A stretch of DNA of 31,194 nt, taken from NCBI GenBank assembly GCA_938004115.1, contig CALKWS010000147.1, positions 1 to 31,194 of the forward strand. The letters are read 5' to 3'. Every line of letters starts with the position of its first letter. Position 1 is the stretch's first letter. Source of the DNA: an uncultured Ruaniaceae bacterium (lineage in GTDB: Bacteria; Actinomycetota; Actinomycetes; Actinomycetales; Beutenbergiaceae). The notes under the pieces were generated by a model. The model was given only the letters and a program-made list of their open reading frames with translations, had not been told where the DNA came from and made no database searches. The position numbers and the translations under genes are program-made. Positions 16,013 to 24,057 of the stretch are shown here, one piece after another.

Positions 16013-16150
16013 CGCTCCCGCGCTTCCGCGGAAGCGTACGTAGTACGGGGTAGCGCTCCCGCGGAAGCGTACGTAGTACGGGGTAGCGCTCCCGCGGAAG
16101 CGTACGTAGTACGGGGTAGCGCTCCCGCGGAAGCGTGTGCAGTACGGGAC
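16013..16150. repeat. 33-bp tandem repeat with embedded palindromes
   Basis: Three full 33-bp units (16021-16053, 16054-16086, 16087-16119) and a diverged fourth (16120-16150) follow a partial start at 16013. Each unit contains CGCT[T/C]CCGCGGAAGCG, a perfect 16-bp palindrome in the first unit, and GTACGTAGTACGGGG, which holds the TACGTA palindrome. Because 33 is a multiple of three, frames stay open through it on both strands, but the resulting peptide repeat is not credible. It fills most of the 301-bp gap between the siderophore ATPase and the flavoreductase fusion. It resembles REP-type elements; its role is unknown. Confidence 0.9.
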
Positions 16151-16286
16151 CACCGTGCGCGATCGCCGGTCCGGGACAGCGACCCAGCCCGCGCGCGCTG
16201 CCTGGCGACCGGACGCTTGTGGCCGGGCACCCCCAGGAGTAGCGTGATTCTCCACGGAGCCAGGTACCCACCCGGAGGTGGTGACC

Positions 16287-18197
16287 ATGGAGGATCCGGC
16301 CCCGACCGGCGAGCCGCAGGTTCCGGTCATGCTGGTCGCGACCGTCGATGCGGTGACGCGCACGATCCTGACCGAGGAGTTCCGCCGCCGTTACGGGGCG
16401 GACTACGAGGTGGTGGTCTGCGACGACTACGACCGCGCCGAGGCGGCGCTGCACACGCTGGCGCGCGATGGCCGGGTGGTGATGCTGATCGCCGGCTGTT
16501 ACGGCCCGGCGGACCGGCACGGCCTGGACTTCCTGCGGCGCACGTACGCCACCCACCCGGCAGCCAAACGCCTGGCGGTGGTGATCTGGGGCGATTTCGC
16601 CAGCGCGCCCACGGTGTTCCAGGCGGTGGGCCAGGGTCACGTGGACCTCGTGGCCATCCGACCCGAACATCCCCGCGACGAGGAGTTCCACGGCGCGATC
16701 ACCGACGCCCTGGACGACTGGTACCTGGCCCATGGCACCGGGTTCGAGGCGGTCCGGCTGATCGGCAGCCACCAGGACCAACGCACCCACGTGCTGCGGG
16801 AGACCTTCGGCCGCAACCACATCCCGGTGGGGTTCTACCCGGCGCAGTCCCCGGCCAGCGAGCGGTTACTCGCGGCCCTGGACCTGTCCCCGGACGCCCC
16901 ACTGCCAATCGTGGTGCTGCAGTTCACCTCCCCGCCCACGGTCCTGACCAACCCCAGCGACCTGCAGATCGCCGACGCCTTCGGCCTCACCGGCGCCCCG
17001 GTGAGCACCCAGGTGTTCGACGTGGCCATCGTCGGCGCCGGCCCCGCCGGCCTGGCCGCGGCGGTGTACGCCTCCTCGGAGGGCCTGAGCACCCTGGTCC
17101 TGGAACAACAGGCCGTCGGCGGCCAGGCCGGCACCAGTTCCCTGATCCGGAACTATCCCGGCTTCTCCCGCGGGGTGAGCGGTGCGAACCTGGCCTACCG
17201 CTCGTTCTACCAGGCCTGGACCTTCGGCACCGAGTTCCTGTTCATGCGCCGGGCCACCGGTCTGAGCAGCGACGGGAGCGTGCACACCGTGGGGCTGTCG
17301 GACGGCAACCAGATCCGCGCCCGAAGCGTGATCGTGGCCACCGGTGTGGACTATCGCCGCCTGCCCGTACCCGAACTGGAGGCCCTCGCCGGCCGGGGAG
17401 TGTTCTACGGCGCGGCGGTCGCCGAGGCCCCAGCGATGACCGGCCGGCGGGCCGTGGTGGTCGGCGGTGGGAACTCCGCGGGCCAGGCGGCCCTGCACCT
17501 GGCCCGGTACGCCCGCGAGGTGGTGCTGCTCGTGCGCGGCCCGACCCTGGCCACCAGCATGTCCCAGTACCTCATCGACCAACTGACCGCGACGCCGAAC
17601 GTCACGATCCGGTATCGCAGTCAGGTGGTGGGGGCCCGTGCGGTGGATGGGTGCCTGGCGGCGCTGACCGTGACCGCGGTGGGGCACGACGACGAGGCGG
17701 CGATCGCGCGCCCGGCGCCTGATGCGCCTGCGGCGGGCAAGGACGCCGCGGGGAGTGATGACCCGGTGAGTGAGGCGGGGAGTGATGACCCGGCTCCGGT
17801 GGAGCAGCGAACCGGGACCCGGGGGATGGAGGAACTCCAGGCGGCCGGCCTGTTCGTGCTCATCGGCTCCGACCCCCGCACCTCCTGGCTGCCGCCGCAG
17901 GTAGCCCGGGACGCCGCCGGGTTCGTCCTCACCGGGGACCGCGCACCGCACCCGGACGGGCCGGCGCGCTCGGCGCATCCCCCGGCAGCGGTGACGCATC
18001 CACCCGGGCCCGACCCGTCGTCGTCGTTCCTGGAGACCTCCACCCCGGGGGTGTTCGCGGTCGGTGACGTGCGCTCCGGGTCGATCAAGCGCGTGGCCAC
18101 CGCGGTGGGGGACGGTGCGGCCGTGGTCGCCCACCTGCACGCCTACCTGGCCCGCCACCCCACCCAGGCGGAACCGGCCCATGTCCCGGCGCGCTGA
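16287..18197 (+). CDS. Fusion: receiver-like + thioredoxin-like + TrxR-like FAD oxidoreductase lacking CxxC
   Basis: A 636-residue fusion. Residues about 12-135 look like a response-regulator receiver, but the phosphoacceptor region reads MLIAGCYGPADRHG with no Asp, so it is a pseudo-receiver. About 145-235 resemble the thioredoxin-like segment of such fusions (LRETFGRNHIPVGFY) without redox cysteines. From 245 onward is a thioredoxin-reductase-type flavoprotein: FAD motif GAGPAG at 250-255, NAD(P)H motif GGGNSAG at 393-399, and C-terminal GDVRSGSIKRVATAVGDGAAV. The usual CATC active site is YGAAV at 374-378, so disulfide reductase chemistry is unlikely. Two Pro/Asp-rich insertions lie near 475-512 and 552-582. 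ATG at 16287 has GGAGG 8 nt upstream; GTG codons at 16278 and 16281 are too close to it. It overlaps the next gene by 17 bp. Confidence 0.85.
   Translation: MEDPAPTGEPQVPVMLVATVDAVTRTILTEEFRRRYGADYEVVVCDDYDRAEAALHTLARDGRVVMLIAGCYGPADRHGLDFLRRTYATHPAAKRLAVVIWGDFASAPTVFQAVGQGHVDLVAIRPEHPRDEEFHGAITDALDDWYLAHGTGFEAVRLIGSHQDQRTHVLRETFGRNHIPVGFYPAQSPASERLLAALDLSPDAPLPIVVLQFTSPPTVLTNPSDLQIADAFGLTGAPVSTQVFDVAIVGAGPAGLAAAVYASSEGLSTLVLEQQAVGGQAGTSSLIRNYPGFSRGVSGANLAYRSFYQAWTFGTEFLFMRRATGLSSDGSVHTVGLSDGNQIRARSVIVATGVDYRRLPVPELEALAGRGVFYGAAVAEAPAMTGRRAVVVGGGNSAGQAALHLARYAREVVLLVRGPTLATSMSQYLIDQLTATPNVTIRYRSQVVGARAVDGCLAALTVTAVGHDDEAAIARPAPDAPAAGKDAAGSDDPVSEAGSDDPAPVEQRTGTRGMEELQAAGLFVLIGSDPRTSWLPPQVARDAAGFVLTGDRAPHPDGPARSAHPPAAVTHPPGPDPSSSFLETSTPGVFAVGDVRSGSIKRVATAVGDGAAVVAHLHAYLARHPTQAEPAHVPAR
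17749..17793 (+). repeat. 18-bp direct repeat inside the flavoreductase fusion gene
   Basis: CGGGGAGTGATGACCCGG occurs at 17749-17766 and again at 17776-17793, 27 bp apart and therefore in frame. It encodes the duplicated GSDDP in a disordered insertion and suggests recent in-frame slippage. Confidence 0.85.
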
Positions 18198-19083
18198 GGC
18201 CCGGTTGCTCCCATCGATGCGGGTGCTGTTGTACGTGGCGGCACTCCTGGTGTTCCTGGCCGGGTTGCAGTTGTTCCTCTTCCCGCGGCACACCGCCACC
18301 TGGTTCGCCTGGACCATCGACCCGCCGATGACGGCGGTGTTCCTCGGCGCGGCCTACTGGTCCAGTGCGGTGCTGGAGATCGGCGGTGCCCGGTCGATCA
18401 CCTGGCAACGGGCCCGCCTGTCCATCTGGCCGGTGTTCGTGTTCACCACCCTGACGCTGGTGGTGATGCTGGTGCACGTGGACCGGTTCCACCTGGGGCC
18501 GGCGCACCCGTTGACCGCCCGCCTGGCCGCGTGGGGATGGCTGGCCATCTATGTGGTGGTGCCGGTGGCGATGGTGCTCATCAGCGTGCTGCAGGCGCGG
18601 GCCGCCACGCCCGTCACCGCAACCCCTGGCGGCGCCCGCTCACGCACCGACCTGCCCGCCCCGGTGCGGCACCTGCTGGAGGCGCTGGCGGTGATCCTGT
18701 TGGCGCTGGGCGCGGCGCTCCTGGCCGTCCCGCTACGGGCGGCCGCCTGGTGGCCGTGGGATCTGACCGCCCTGACCGGCCGGGCCGTGGGAGCGTGGCT
18801 GGTGGGCCTGGGTTGGGCGGCCGCCTACACCAGGCTGCGGGGCCGGCGGCGCACGGCGGGCGCGGTCGGGGCCACCGCGGTCACGTTCGTGCTGCTGCAG
18901 TTGATCGCGCTGCTTCGGCACGGTGGGGACCTGGACTGGGGCGGCCTTCCGGCGGCCGGATTCTTGCTGGTGCTGGCGCTCCTGGCGTTGACCGGCGTGT
19001 GGTTGCTCACCCTGCCCGGCACGGCCGGCGCCGCCCGGCCGAATCGCTCTGTGCACCCCCCGGCCCGGCACGGTAGAATCTGA
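18181..19083 (+). CDS. Hypothetical membrane protein, about 8 TM segments
   Basis: I do not recognise a family. The 300-residue protein has a short basic N-terminus and about eight hydrophobic segments (roughly residues 13-34, 46-66, 80-100, 114-136, 161-182, 200-218, 227-249 and 258-280). A soluble Ala/Thr/Arg-rich loop follows segment four. No catalytic or metal motif stands out, although HVDRFHLGP after segment three carries two His and one Asp. The ATG at 18181 overlaps the end of the flavoreductase fusion by 17 bp, with GGCGGAA upstream, so the two proteins are probably co-expressed. It could be a membrane partner or electron acceptor of the flavoprotein (inference). Its stop codon touches the T-box leader of ileS. 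Confidence 0.75.
   Translation: MSRRAEARLLPSMRVLLYVAALLVFLAGLQLFLFPRHTATWFAWTIDPPMTAVFLGAAYWSSAVLEIGGARSITWQRARLSIWPVFVFTTLTLVVMLVHVDRFHLGPAHPLTARLAAWGWLAIYVVVPVAMVLISVLQARAATPVTATPGGARSRTDLPAPVRHLLEALAVILLALGAALLAVPLRAAAWWPWDLTALTGRAVGAWLVGLGWAAAYTRLRGRRRTAGAVGATAVTFVLLQLIALLRHGGDLDWGGLPAAGFLLVLALLALTGVWLLTLPGTAGAARPNRSVHPPARHGRI
19074..19079 (+). promoter_or_regulatory. Putative -10 box of the ileS T-box transcript
   Basis: TAGAAT lies within the last codons of the upstream membrane-protein gene, directly before the T-box leader. No clear -35 is seen. A start 6-7 nt downstream would trim part of the 5' arm of the basal stem, so the true start needs mapping. Confidence 0.45.
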
Positions 19084-19293
19084 GGTCGGCGATGACCCGG
19101 CTATCACCGGTGAGCCTCCGGAAGAACGGGCCGGCGCGCGTGCGCCGACCTCACTAGACCCGGACGGGAGGGCCCGTCACAGCCCGCACAACGAGTGGTC
19201 GCAGACGGCGTCGGCGGCAATCGAGGTGGTACCGCGGAGCACCCGGTCACGGGGCTTCGTCCTCGGACGAAGGCGACGAGGAGAAGGACCCCG
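19082..19293 (+). ncRNA. T-box leader (tRNA-Ile sensing), translational type with ultrashort stem I
   Basis: The T-box sequence AGGTGGTACCGCGG is at 19224-19237; its TGGT would pair with the ACCA end of uncharged tRNA-Ile (discriminator A). A short stem I contains CCCGGCTATCACCGGTG, in which ATC at 19103-19105 is the Ile specifier codon. GAGGTCGGC (19082-19090) pairs perfectly with GCCGACCTC (19144-19152) to close the domain. A late hairpin, CTTCGTC-CTCG-GACGAAG (19255-19272), lies next to the ribosome site GAGGAGAAGG (19278-19287). With no U-tract, control should act on translation by hiding the ribosome site, as in known actinobacterial ileS T-boxes. Uncharged tRNA-Ile should switch ileS on. 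Confidence 0.93.
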
Positions 19294-22200
19294 ATGGCCC
19301 AGCAGGCTAACGAGCAGCAGGCGAACCACTACCCCAGGCACACCGACGGCAGCGGCGTGCCCGCGTCCCCGGACCTTCCCGCCCTGGAGGAGAAGGTGCT
19401 GGCCTACTGGCAGCAGGACGACACCTTCCGGGCCTCGGTGCAGCAGCGCGACCCCGGCCCGCAGGGGCAGAACGAGTACGTCTTCTACGACGGCCCCCCG
19501 TTCGCCAACGGCCTGCCCCACTACGGCCACCTGCTCACCGGGTACGTCAAGGACGTGGTGCCCCGGTACCAGACCATGCGCGGGCGCCGGGTGGAACGCC
19601 GCTTCGGCTGGGACACCCACGGCCTGCCGGCCGAGTTGGAGGCGATGGCCCAGCTCGGCATCAAGACCAAGGACGAGATCGTGGACATGGGCATCGAGGC
19701 GTTCAACGACGCCGCCCGCGCCTCGGTGCTCAAGTACACCCAGGAGTGGCGCGATTACGTCACCCGCCAGGCCCGCTGGGTGGACTTCGACAACGACTAC
19801 CGCACCCTGAACCCCGAGTACATGGAGTCGGTGCTCTGGGCGTTCAAGCAGTTGTGGGACAAGGGCCTGGTCTACGAGGGCTTCCGGGTGCTGCCGTACT
19901 GCTGGAACGATGAGACCCCGCTGTCCAACCACGAGTTGCGCATGGACGAGGACGTCTACCAGATGCGCCAGGACCCCTCGGTGACCGTGGGGTACCGGCT
20001 GGAGACCGGGGAACTGGCGCTGGTGTGGACCACCACGCCCTGGACGATGCCCTCCAACCTGCTCGTCGTCGTCGGGCACGACATCGACTACGTGGTGGTC
20101 GAAGCGCCCCACCCGGCCGATGAGTCCCGCACCGAGCGGTACATTCTGGCCGAGGAACGGCTGCAGGCCTACGCCCGCGAACTGGGCGGCGGGGACGTGG
20201 ACGTGGCCCGCTCCCGGATCGTGCAGCGCCTCAAGGGGGCGGACCTGGTGGGCCGGGCCTACACCCCGCCGTTCAACTACTTCCGCGGCCAGGAGGGCGC
20301 CCACCGCATCGTCGCCGACGACTACGTCACCACCACCGACGGCACCGGCCTGGTGCACAACGCCGGCGCCTTCGGTGAGGAGGACAAGCGCACCACCGAC
20401 CGGGAGGGCATCGAGCCGGTGCGCCCGGTGGGCCCCGACGGCACCTTCACCGCCCCGGTGCACGAGTACGCCGGCATGCTGGTGTTCGACGCCAACGCCC
20501 CGATCCTGGAGCACCTCAAGGCCCGCACCACCGGCCACGGCGACGCCGGCGCCACCACCGAGGGCACCGTGCTGCTGCGCCGGGAGACCTACGACCACTC
20601 CTACCCGCACTGCTGGCGGTGCCGCCAGCCGCTGATCTACATGGGCGTCTCCTCCTGGTTCGTGGAGGTGACGAAGTTCAAGGACCGGATGGTCGAGCTC
20701 AACGAGCAGATCACCTGGGTGCCGGAGCACGTCAAGCACGGCCAGTTCGGCAAGTGGCTCTCCAACGCCCGGGACTGGTCGATCTCCCGCAACCGGTTCT
20801 GGGGCAGCCCGATCCCGGTGTGGCGCAGCGACAACCCCGAGTACCCGCGGATCGACGTCTACGGCTCCTTCGCCGAACTGGAGCGGGACTTCGGCCGCCT
20901 GCCCCGCAACAGCCACGGCGAGGTGGACCTGCACCGCCCGTTCGTGGACGAACTCACCCGCCCCAACCCCGATGACCCCACCGGCAAGTCCACGATGCGC
21001 CGGGTGGAGGACGTGCTCGACGTGTGGTTCGACTCCGGGTCGATGAGTTTCGCCCAGGTGCACTACCCGTTCGAGAACGCCGAATGGTTCTCCGGCCACT
21101 TCCCGGCCGACTTCATCGTGGAGTACATCGGCCAGACCCGCGGGTGGTTCTACACCCTGCACGTGCTGGCCACCGCGCTGTTCGACCGGCCGGCGTTCTC
21201 CACCTGCGTCAGCCACGGCATCGTGCTGGGCAACGACGGGCAGAAGATGTCCAAGTCGCTGCGCAACTACCCCGACGTGCGCGAGGTGTTCACCCGCGAC
21301 GGCTCGGACGCGATGCGCTGGTTCCTCATGGCGTCCCCGATCCTGCGCGGCGGGAACCTGGTGGTCACCGAGGAGGGCATCCGGGACGCCGTCCGGACCA
21401 TCCTGCTGCCGCTGTGGAACACCTGGTACTTCTTCAGCCTGTACGCCAACACCACGCGCGACGGCGAGGGGTACCTGGCCGGGCGCGTCACCAGTGAGCG
21501 GGTCGCCCGGCTGCCGGAGATGGACCGGTACCTGCTGGCCCGCACCCGCAACCTGGCGCTCGCGGTCACCGAGGCGATGGACGACTACGACATCGCCGGG
21601 GGCGCCGAACTCATCCGCGACCACCTCGACCTGCTCACGAACTGGTACGTGCGCACCCAGCGGGACCGGTTCTGGGAGGAGGACCGCGACGCCTACGACA
21701 CGTTGTGGACCGCGCTGGAGGTGCTGTGCCGGGTGATGGCCCCGTTCGCGCCGCTGCTGACCGAGGAGATCTGGCGCGGGCTGACCGGCGGGCGTTCGGT
21801 ACACCTGACCGATTGGCCGGTTCGTGCCACCGACGACGGCCCGCAGGTGGAGGACGGGTTGGTGGCCGACCCCGCGCTGGTCGCGGCGATGGACCAGACC
21901 CGGGCGGTGGTCTCGGCCACCCACGGACTGCGCAAGGCCCACCAGTTGCGGGTGCGCCAGCCGCTGCGGCAGGTGCACGTCGCCGTCGCCGATCCGCAGG
22001 CGATCCGGCCGTTCACCGGTCTGATCGCCGAGGAGCTCAACGTCAAGGAGGTGCACCTGATGCCGGCCGGTGCGGAGGCGGCGGCCAGGTTCGGGGTGAC
22101 CACCCGCCTGGTGGTCAATGCCCGGGCGGCCGGTCCGCGGCTGGGCAGGGACGTGCAGACGGCGATCAAGGCGGCCCGCGCCGGACAGTGGCAGGAGCGC

Positions 22201-22590
22201 AACGGCACAGTGGTCGCCGGAGGCATCGAACTGCACGACGGCGAGTACGAGGTGACCACCCAGGTGGCCACCGACACCGACGCCGAGCACGCGGTGGCGG
22301 TGCTGGACGATGACGGTTTCGTGGTGCTGGACCTGGTGCTGGATGACGAGCTCCGGGCCGAGGGGTACGCCCGGGACGTGATCCGTCAGGTCCAGGACGC
22401 CCGGAAGCACGCCGGGTTGCACGTGGCGGACCGGATCGAACTCACCCTGGCCGCCCCGGCGCAATGGGAGCACGCGGTGCGCGGGCATGCCGACTTCATC
22501 GCCGCCGAGACGCTGGCCACCGCGCTGGAGGTGACCACCGCCGACGACGGTGAGTTGGGCGTGGAACTGCGGAAGGCCGGGCACCGGTGA
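19294..22590 (+). CDS. ileS: Isoleucyl-tRNA synthetase (type 2)
   Basis: A 1098-residue class I synthetase that charges tRNA-Ile. The HxGH motif is HYGH at residues 76-79 and KMSKS is at 651-655. GWDTHGLP, the CP1 editing domain, a CWRC cysteine pair (about 435), the motif TRGWFYTLHVLATALF and a C-terminal anticodon-binding domain are all present. Length and signatures place it in the eukaryote-like type 2 group found in many actinobacteria, which is usually tolerant of mupirocin (family knowledge). The ATG at 19294 has AAGG 6 nt upstream and lies directly below the T-box. An in-frame extension to 19195 would run through the leader and is rejected. The stop overlaps folC by 4 bp. Confidence 0.97.
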   Translation: MAQQANEQQANHYPRHTDGSGVPASPDLPALEEKVLAYWQQDDTFRASVQQRDPGPQGQNEYVFYDGPPFANGLPHYGHLLTGYVKDVVPRYQTMRGRRVERRFGWDTHGLPAELEAMAQLGIKTKDEIVDMGIEAFNDAARASVLKYTQEWRDYVTRQARWVDFDNDYRTLNPEYMESVLWAFKQLWDKGLVYEGFRVLPYCWNDETPLSNHELRMDEDVYQMRQDPSVTVGYRLETGELALVWTTTPWTMPSNLLVVVGHDIDYVVVEAPHPADESRTERYILAEERLQAYARELGGGDVDVARSRIVQRLKGADLVGRAYTPPFNYFRGQEGAHRIVADDYVTTTDGTGLVHNAGAFGEEDKRTTDREGIEPVRPVGPDGTFTAPVHEYAGMLVFDANAPILEHLKARTTGHGDAGATTEGTVLLRRETYDHSYPHCWRCRQPLIYMGVSSWFVEVTKFKDRMVELNEQITWVPEHVKHGQFGKWLSNARDWSISRNRFWGSPIPVWRSDNPEYPRIDVYGSFAELERDFGRLPRNSHGEVDLHRPFVDELTRPNPDDPTGKSTMRRVEDVLDVWFDSGSMSFAQVHYPFENAEWFSGHFPADFIVEYIGQTRGWFYTLHVLATALFDRPAFSTCVSHGIVLGNDGQKMSKSLRNYPDVREVFTRDGSDAMRWFLMASPILRGGNLVVTEEGIRDAVRTILLPLWNTWYFFSLYANTTRDGEGYLAGRVTSERVARLPEMDRYLLARTRNLALAVTEAMDDYDIAGGAELIRDHLDLLTNWYVRTQRDRFWEEDRDAYDTLWTALEVLCRVMAPFAPLLTEEIWRGLTGGRSVHLTDWPVRATDDGPQVEDGLVADPALVAAMDQTRAVVSATHGLRKAHQLRVRQPLRQVHVAVADPQAIRPFTGLIAEELNVKEVHLMPAGAEAAARFGVTTRLVVNARAAGPRLGRDVQTAIKAARAGQWQERNGTVVAGGIELHDGEYEVTTQVATDTDAEHAVAVLDDDGFVVLDLVLDDELRAEGYARDVIRQVQDARKHAGLHVADRIELTLAAPAQWEHAVRGHADFIAAETLATALEVTTADDGELGVELRKAGHR

Positions 22591-24005
22591 GCGCCGGCGG
22601 TCCCGGGAACGCGCGCCCGGAGCACGGCGGTGAGGAGCCGCCGGTAGATCCGGAGCTGTCCGCCCGGGCGGAGGAGATCTACCACTCCATCCTGCAACGC
22701 GCCCCGGAACATGACATCGATCCCACCATCGAGCGGGTGGAGATGCTCACCGACCTGCTCGGCCGCCCGCAGGACGCGGCCCGGGCCATCCACATCACCG
22801 GGACCAACGGCAAGACCTCCACCGCGCGGATGATCGACCGGTTGCTGCGGGAGACCGGGCTCCGGGTGGGACGGTTCACCTCCCCGCACCTGCACACCGT
22901 GCGCGAACGCATCGTGATCGACGGCGAACCGATCTCGGTGGAGGCGTTCGTCTCCCTGTGGCAGGACGTCGAACCCTACGTGCAGATGGTCGATGCCCGG
23001 CTGGCCGAGCGGGGCGAGTCCCGGCTGAGCTTCTTCGAGGTGCTCACCGCGATGGCCTACGCCGCCTTCGCCGACGCACCCGTGGACGTGGCGGTGATCG
23101 AGGTGGGCCTGGGTGGCCGATGGGACTCCACCAACGTGGTGGACGCCGAGGTCGCGGTGTTCACCCCGATCTCCCGCGACCACCAGCGCTGGCTGGGCAG
23201 CGAACTGACCGAGATCGCCGCCGTCAAGGCCGGCATCATCAAGGACCTGCCCCAGGGCGCGGTGGTGATCAGCGCCGACCAGGACGAAGAGGTCGCCGCG
23301 GTCCTCGCCCGCACCGCGGTGCAGCAGCGCGCCCGGGTGCTCGCCGAGGGATATGACCTGGCCGTCGCCAACCGGGCGGTGGCGGTCGGCGGACAACTGC
23401 TCGACCTGAGCACCCCGGGCGGGTTGTACACCGAGATCTTCCTCCCGCTGCACGGAGCGCACCAGGCCCAGAACGCGCTGCTGGCACTGGCCGCGGTCGA
23501 AGCCTTCTTCGGCGGCGGTGCGCTGGACGCAGCGGTGGTCGAGGCCGGCTTCGGGGGCGTGGACTCCCCGGGCCGGCTGGAACTGGCCCGCTCCAGCCCG
23601 GCGGTGCTGCTGGACGCGGCGCACAACCCCGCGGGCGCCGAGGCGCTGGTGAGCGCGCTGGAGGAGGCCTTCGCCTTCACCCGGCTGGTGGGCGTGGTGG
23701 CGATCATGGCGGACAAGGACGTGGACGGCATCCTCGCGGCACTGGAGCCCGTGCTCGATGAGGTGGTCATCACCCAGTCCAGTTCGATGCGGTCGATGGA
23801 CGCCGAGGAACTGGCGGAGGTGGCCCGGGACATCTTCGATCCGGACCAGGTGCACGTGGTCCCGTTCGTGGGGGAGGCGATCGCCGTGGCCGTGGACCTC
23901 ACCGAACAGGGCCAGGTGGACCAGATCGCCTCCGGGACCGGGGTGCTGGTCACCGGCTCGGTCATCCTGGCCGCCGATGCCCGGGCGGTGCTGCGGCGCG
24001 AATAG
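22587..24005 (+). CDS. folC: Bifunctional folylpolyglutamate / dihydrofolate synthase
   Basis: A 472-residue Mur-ligase-fold enzyme that adds glutamate to dihydropteroate and tetrahydrofolate. The P-loop ITGTNGKTS is at residues 70-78, followed by RFTSPHLHTVRERI, EVGLGGRWDSTNVV and the C-terminal LLDAAHNPAGAEAL motif. The GTG start overlaps the ileS stop (GTGA), so translation is coupled and folC shares the T-box-controlled transcript. The acidic N-terminal extension (about 25 residues) is not conserved in the family. A DUF4233 gene and ndk usually follow; here they are displaced by about 6 kb. Confidence 0.95.
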   Translation: MSAGGPGNARPEHGGEEPPVDPELSARAEEIYHSILQRAPEHDIDPTIERVEMLTDLLGRPQDAARAIHITGTNGKTSTARMIDRLLRETGLRVGRFTSPHLHTVRERIVIDGEPISVEAFVSLWQDVEPYVQMVDARLAERGESRLSFFEVLTAMAYAAFADAPVDVAVIEVGLGGRWDSTNVVDAEVAVFTPISRDHQRWLGSELTEIAAVKAGIIKDLPQGAVVISADQDEEVAAVLARTAVQQRARVLAEGYDLAVANRAVAVGGQLLDLSTPGGLYTEIFLPLHGAHQAQNALLALAAVEAFFGGGALDAAVVEAGFGGVDSPGRLELARSSPAVLLDAAHNPAGAEALVSALEEAFAFTRLVGVVAIMADKDVDGILAALEPVLDEVVITQSSSMRSMDAEELAEVARDIFDPDQVHVVPFVGEAIAVAVDLTEQGQVDQIASGTGVLVTGSVILAADARAVLRRE

Positions 24006-24013
24006 GGACGAGC

Positions 24014-24040
24014 GCGCCCCGGCGCCGCGTTCAGGGGCGC
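24014..24040. terminator. Possible bidirectional stem-loop after folC
   Basis: GCGCCCC at 24014-24020 pairs with GGGGCGC at 24034-24040, with a 13-nt loop, in the 52-bp gap between two convergent genes. The stem is GC-rich but lacks a U-tract, as is common in actinobacteria. Confidence 0.35.
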
Positions 24041-24057
24041 CGCGAGGGCCTCGCCAC

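Noticed and set aside
16004..16140. A peptide repeat (AEAYVVRGSAP) encoded through the 33-bp array
   Set aside because: The frame stays open only because 33 is a multiple of three. The downstream continuation lies out of frame with the real flavoreductase gene, and the DNA palindromes explain the conservation better.
16013..16150. CRISPR array
   Set aside because: Units are directly adjacent with no variable spacers and there are no cas genes.
19177..22584. A 1135-residue open frame antisense to ileS
   Set aside because: It lies wholly opposite a certain ileS gene, has low-complexity Gly/Val/His-rich translation, and reflects the lack of stop codons in GC-rich DNA.
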